This document shows positions 60,652 through 64,000 of a stretch of DNA of 64,000 nucleotides, one piece after another. The notes under the pieces are model-generated. The model had not been told where the DNA came from. It ran no database searches and was given only the letters and a program-made list of their open reading frames with translations. The position numbers and the translations under genes are program-made. Positions within the stretch are counted from its first letter, which is position 1. The number at the start of each line of letters is the position of its first letter. Origin of the DNA: Cognatishimia sp. 1_MG-2023. Lineage in GTDB: Bacteria > Pseudomonadota > Alphaproteobacteria > Rhodobacterales > Rhodobacteraceae. The stretch lies in contig NZ_JAUORX010000006.1 of NCBI RefSeq assembly GCF_030548175.1, positions 181,863 through 245,862 of the forward strand, written 5' to 3'.

Positions 60652-62232
60652 TTGATAAACACACTACTCAGAAAATGGTTCTTCGCGCGTCTAAAACTGC
60701 CACGTGACGTGCACCGTTTTGCATTTCGAAAGTTCGCTAACAGACCCATGATCCAATTTGAGGATCGCGCAATCACTTATGGTGAAATGCAGGATAGGGT
60801 TTATCGATTGGCGGCCGCATGGGCTGCATTTGGGATCACCAAAGGTGACACTGTCTTTGTACAAGCGGATAGCACTGAAACTTATTTTACGGCCCGTTTT
60901 GCCGCGCTTGAAGCTGGCGTCGTGATCACGTTGTTTCACGCGGGCCACAGCCCCGCGTTTGTTCTTTCGGCGGCGCAAGCGGCCAATCCGAAACTGCTTA
61001 TCTTAGACGAGGCGTCTTGCCCTGATTGCAAGACGTTACTTGCCACGCACATGCCTAACCTGCCAATTTGGGAAACCGGCAAAGGCGGTGCATTGCAGCG
61101 AGCAATGTCTGCGAACCAGCCAAAGCCTTCATCAAATGTCATTGCGCCCAGCGATCCGATGACATTGATCTTCACATCCGGCACGACAGGTGCGCCCAAG
61201 GGCGTGATCTCAAGCCACCGCGCGACTATCTTGAGCATCAAAATGGTCATCGCCAACCTGAAGGGGAGTCCAGACAGAAATGCGCCGAACGTCACGTTGT
61301 CTGCAATTCCAATGGCAGGTGCCGGGTCTGGGTTGATCCTGCCGACGTGTCTCGGGGGTGGTACGCTGGTTGTTCAAAATCACTACACTTGCGAAAACCT
61401 CGTTGCTCTTATCGAGCGATTCAAAGTCACGCGGTTGTTTTTGACGCCAAGCCAACTCATTGACATCATTGATACACCAACCAGCGAAGATAGTCGGCTG
61501 GCCAGTCTGAACCATGTCATTTACGGCACCTCAGCCATGCCCGCTGCCAAGTTAGAAGAAGCGATCAAGCGTTTTGGCCCCATCTTTCAACAGGGATACG
61601 GACAGGCCGAAGTGCTGCCACCGGTCAGTCTTTTATCCGTGGCAGACCATCTGGATCACGGCGAAATTGCGCCCCGTCACATTCTTCGCAGTTGCGGTAA
61701 GGTCGTTGAAGGCGTTGCCGTAAAGGTAATTGATCCGCAAGGAAACGCACTTGCTAACGGTGAGACTGGGGAAATTTTGGTTAAAACCCCGACGCGTTTC
61801 AGCACCTATTTGAACCCTACCCAAAACCAAGACGTGATCCTTGATGACGGTTTTTTCCGCACGGGTGATCATGGAGTATTGGACGACACCGGATATCTTA
61901 GTGTCGTGAACCGCACCGCTGACATAATCCACACTAAGCACGGCACCATTTTTCCGCGAAACATAGAAGAAGAGGCCCATGATGTGCCCGCTGTCAAAGA
62001 GTGCAGCATGGTGGAGATTAATGGATCGGCAACACTTTGCGTTTCTTTGCGCACGCAATTCAAAACAACTGACACATCCCAAATCGTAACCGAGATATCA
62101 GCGCTGTTAGCCGAACGTTTGCCGCAATGGATGTTGCCAAGCAGCATACAGATTTTCGATGAAATCCCACGTAGTTACCTTGGAAAAATAGTACGTAATC
62201 AATTGAAGGAACAATTAAAACATGCAAACTAA
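60652..62232 (+). CDS. AMP-forming acyl/aryl-CoA ligase-like protein
   Basis: This 526-residue ANL-superfamily enzyme starts with TTG behind GGAGAGG. Motifs are the P-loop LIFTSGTTGAPKGVISSHRA, YGQAEVLPP in place of YGxTE, TGDHGVLDDTGYLSVVNRTA with the conserved TGD, and a C-terminal RSYLGKIVRNQLKE with the catalytic lysine. The A8 hinge lacks the usual GGxN (HTKHGTIFPRNIEEE instead). It should activate a carboxylic acid as adenylate and probably transfer it to CoA. It overlaps the transporter gene by 11 bases, so ligase and symporter act together. The acid is not known. Confidence 0.85.
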   Translation: MINTLLRKWFFARLKLPRDVHRFAFRKFANRPMIQFEDRAITYGEMQDRVYRLAAAWAAFGITKGDTVFVQADSTETYFTARFAALEAGVVITLFHAGHSPAFVLSAAQAANPKLLILDEASCPDCKTLLATHMPNLPIWETGKGGALQRAMSANQPKPSSNVIAPSDPMTLIFTSGTTGAPKGVISSHRATILSIKMVIANLKGSPDRNAPNVTLSAIPMAGAGSGLILPTCLGGGTLVVQNHYTCENLVALIERFKVTRLFLTPSQLIDIIDTPTSEDSRLASLNHVIYGTSAMPAAKLEEAIKRFGPIFQQGYGQAEVLPPVSLLSVADHLDHGEIAPRHILRSCGKVVEGVAVKVIDPQGNALANGETGEILVKTPTRFSTYLNPTQNQDVILDDGFFRTGDHGVLDDTGYLSVVNRTADIIHTKHGTIFPRNIEEEAHDVPAVKECSMVEINGSATLCVSLRTQFKTTDTSQIVTEISALLAERLPQWMLPSSIQIFDEIPRSYLGKIVRNQLKEQLKHAN

Positions 62233-63631
62233 TTCCGAAGCCAAAGTCAAAACCAGGCACAAGTTGGGCTATGGTGTTGGGGCCATCGCTTATGCGACAC
62301 CCTATACGATTATGGCCGGTTCATTCCTGTTTTTTGTCACAACGATTCTACAGGTCTCCCCCATTATTGCTGGGGTTATTGTCGCAATCTCAGTCTTTTG
62401 GGATGCCGTTACGGATCCTTGGATTGGAGCCGTTTCCGATCGCGCGAAATCCAAGCGCTTTGGTCGCCGACACCAATTTTTGCTGATCGGCGGGATTGGT
62501 ACTGCGTTGGGAAGCATTTGCCTTTGGTCAATTTCGCCTGACATGTCGTTGACCATGAAGGTGCTGATGCTATTGGCTGCGGTTCTGTTTGCCAAAACGA
62601 TGAACACGCTCTACGGGACACCATACTTTGCACTCAGCGGCAGTCTTTCCAATGATAATAACGAACGCACTGCGATCCAAGGTTACCGAGCGTCGTTTCA
62701 TCTCGTGGGGATGCTTTTTGCGATTGTCGGTACGCAAATTTTGATCTTTCGCCCTTCCGAGGCATTCCCGCGCGGTCAGCTTGACCCTGCCAACTATCCG
62801 AAGGTCGGAATGTTCATAGCGGTGATCACGATTATCTTCGCTTTGGTGGCTTATTTCTCCACGCCTAAAGACCATCAGGTAAACCCTTCGACGACGCGAA
62901 AATCGTTGTGGTCACTTATACGCGAAAGCCTTGAAAACAAGAGTTTCCGCGCGATTGTATTGGTGATTTTCCTGATTGAGATTGTCTTTCAGAGCATCAT
63001 CAGCCTTGGAACGCATGTGAACACATTCACCTATCACCTCAACGGCCCCCAAATGGGTATTTTGGGTTTATCCTTGTTAGGTATGTCAATCCTGTCGCAA
63101 CCGATCTGGGTGTACTTGTGCCGCCGATTTGAGCTCCGCAATATGCTAATTTTGGGTTTTATTGTTGGCCTTGCGGGTTTTGTCGGGATGCCATGGGCGC
63201 ATGTCGGATTCGAGGTTTTCCCGATTGATGCGGACAGCACCTTGATGACGCTTGCAATCTTTAGCGGTATCGCAGGAATTGGGAACGGCGCGTTTATGTC
63301 GATCCCGTTCACAATGGTTGCTGAGGCCGCTGATGTTGGTGAACTCGACAGTCATGAGCGCCAAGAGGGGCTTTATTTCGGGATGTATACGTTTGCCTAC
63401 AAGGCAGGCATCGCGGTTAGTGTCTTGCTGGCTGGGGTTTTGTTGAAGGTCATCGGTTTTGATGCAAGCTTGCCAGAGCAAACCGCCTCAACCTCCTATC
63501 ACTTAGCAATCGCGCCAACTTGGTTCCTCATTGCGATTGCACCTGTGATCATTTGGGTTCTGCAGTCCTACACCATCAATCACGCCACCCATGCGAAGGC
63601 TCTGAACGATCTCAAGGCGCAACGCGCATAA
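62222..63631 (+). CDS. GPH/MelB-type sodium:solute symporter (MFS)
   Basis: This 469-residue protein has about twelve helices and the glycoside-pentoside-hexuronide signature: YGVGAIAYATPYTIMAGSFL, AISVFWDAVTDPWIGAVSDR with the cation-binding D-x3-D-P region, then SKRFGRRHQFLLIGG and MSIPFTMVAEAADVGELDSH. It imports glycosides, sugar acids or, in marine bacteria, other organic acids with sodium or protons. Coupling to a ligase gene suggests an organic acid or acid-containing compound. Confidence 0.87.
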   Translation: MQTNSEAKVKTRHKLGYGVGAIAYATPYTIMAGSFLFFVTTILQVSPIIAGVIVAISVFWDAVTDPWIGAVSDRAKSKRFGRRHQFLLIGGIGTALGSICLWSISPDMSLTMKVLMLLAAVLFAKTMNTLYGTPYFALSGSLSNDNNERTAIQGYRASFHLVGMLFAIVGTQILIFRPSEAFPRGQLDPANYPKVGMFIAVITIIFALVAYFSTPKDHQVNPSTTRKSLWSLIRESLENKSFRAIVLVIFLIEIVFQSIISLGTHVNTFTYHLNGPQMGILGLSLLGMSILSQPIWVYLCRRFELRNMLILGFIVGLAGFVGMPWAHVGFEVFPIDADSTLMTLAIFSGIAGIGNGAFMSIPFTMVAEAADVGELDSHERQEGLYFGMYTFAYKAGIAVSVLLAGVLLKVIGFDASLPEQTASTSYHLAIAPTWFLIAIAPVIIWVLQSYTINHATHAKALNDLKAQRA

Positions 63632-63636
63632 AAAAT

Positions 63637-63670
63637 TGCGCCCCATGGAGTGAATTCCCTACGGGGCGCA
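63637..63670. terminator. Bidirectional terminator
   Basis: An 8-bp stem TGCGCCCC/GGGGCGCA with an 18-base loop begins 6 bases past the symporter stop. On the minus strand it is followed by six T, so it is a good terminator for the small minus-strand frame at 63696 and may also stop the plus-strand transcript. Confidence 0.7.
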
Positions 63671-63695
63671 TGTCATTGCCGTCGGCGAACAGAAG

Positions 63696-63821
63696 TTAGG
63701 GGGGAGTACCGACCATAAAGTCGTGCAAACGGCGGAACTCGACCTTTTTGTCAAACAGGGCTCGGTAAAAAAGAATTTCTCCGTTGTTTGTTTTATTGGC
63801 ACGAAGGACGTTTCTATCCAT
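63696..63821 (-). pseudogene. 3' stump of an unrecognised gene
   Basis: A 41-codon minus-strand frame reads MDRNVLRANKTNNGEILFYR, then ALFDKKVEFRRLHDFMVGTPP split at its middle, followed 25 bases on by a terminator with a T run. Upstream it meets a repeat-like block at 63822-63900. The composition looks like a protein C-terminus, but no family is recognised. It may be a gene cut by the repeat, in the same way as the ABC ATPase at the left end of the window. Confidence 0.35.
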
Positions 63822-64000
63822 TGATCGAAAGCTGCCATTGGCGCGCGTGAAGCGAACGGCAGCTCGCTCCCGCGTCTCGCTTGTCTGACCGAACGGCGGC
63901 GAAAGTACGGTTTAGATTCCGGCTGACCTGAGCCCCAAGTCTCCTCCAGCTTTGCGTGGAGTCCTTGGAGTTAAATCTTTGGCGTTAGGCCGCCATCTTG
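63822..64000. repeat. Repeat-like intergenic block at the right edge
   Basis: The sequence AAGCTGCCATTGG and GTGAAGCGAACGGCAGCTC followed by CTTGTCTGACCGAACGGC has the look of the intergenic repeats common in Rhodobacterales, related in style to 59401-59465 and 59945-60020. No gene is seen in the remaining bases; whether 63940-64000 belongs to a truncated gene cannot be told. Confidence 0.35.

Overview
The window looks like a piece of a Rhodobacterales (Roseobacter-group) alphaproteobacterial replicon. The evidence is the density of TRAP and ABC solute transporters with substrate-binding proteins, the polyol (smo/mtlK) and general amino-acid (aap) systems typical of that group, Tat-type and Sec-type signal peptides on the binding proteins, and IS3-family debris. 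Base composition is moderate (about 50-55% G+C by eye), which would fit IS-rich marine roseobacters better than the high-GC members; the genus cannot be set from the sequence alone. No rRNA, tRNA, CRISPR array, phage or replication gene was seen.

Layout. 1-790: start of a pseudoazurin-like cupredoxin, and the 3' stump of an iron-type ABC ATPase cut off at a diverged intergenic repeat. 791-5626 (minus): TRAP transporter of the 2-oxoacid/TakP type whose large subunit has a long hydrophilic tail. 6022-13083 (minus): RraA-like protein, complete dipeptide/oligopeptide ABC transporter and two RidA proteins. 13470-19714: LysR regulator convergent with a tightly coupled operon of a second TRAP transporter with a cupin between its P and Q genes, an N-carbamoyl-type amidase and an ornithine-cyclodeaminase-like reductase. 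19808-21045: IS3 relic and a GlxA-type regulator relic. 21185-23766: DhaKL-type dihydroxyacetone kinase and a divergent IclR regulator. 23775-28885 (minus): taurine-type ABC transporter, FAD amine oxidoreductase and cupin. 29440-34328: IS relic, FCD-type GntR regulator, and a divergent aapJQM-ridA operon that lacks its ATPase. 34540-41426 (minus): LacI regulator, smoEFGK and polyol dehydrogenase. 41588-42940: decayed IS3-family element. 42944-48871: sulfatase with a sugar ABC transporter (no ATPase gene) and a divergent LysR. 49085-57237: LacI-controlled carbohydrate ABC transporter with an MGH1-like glycoside hydrolase and a divergent D-lyxose/D-mannose isomerase, which together suggest uptake and breakdown of a glycosylglycerate. 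57860-59393: DMT exporter and divergent Lrp regulator. 59394-60651: gene-poor, repeat-rich relics. 60652-63631: AMP-forming ligase and GPH-family symporter. 63632-64000: small 3' gene stump and more repeat.

The whole reads as a row of self-contained catabolic cassettes (regulator, transporter, one to three enzymes), with IS relics or repeats at several of the joints. The most unusual observation is a family of 37-43 bp palindromic mini-elements with conserved termini, found at three different sites inside two decayed IS3-family copies. Because the IS reading frame is known, their boundaries can be read almost to the base. Also notable are two ABC permeases carrying adhesin-like beta-sandwich insertions in the segment expected to face the periplasm.
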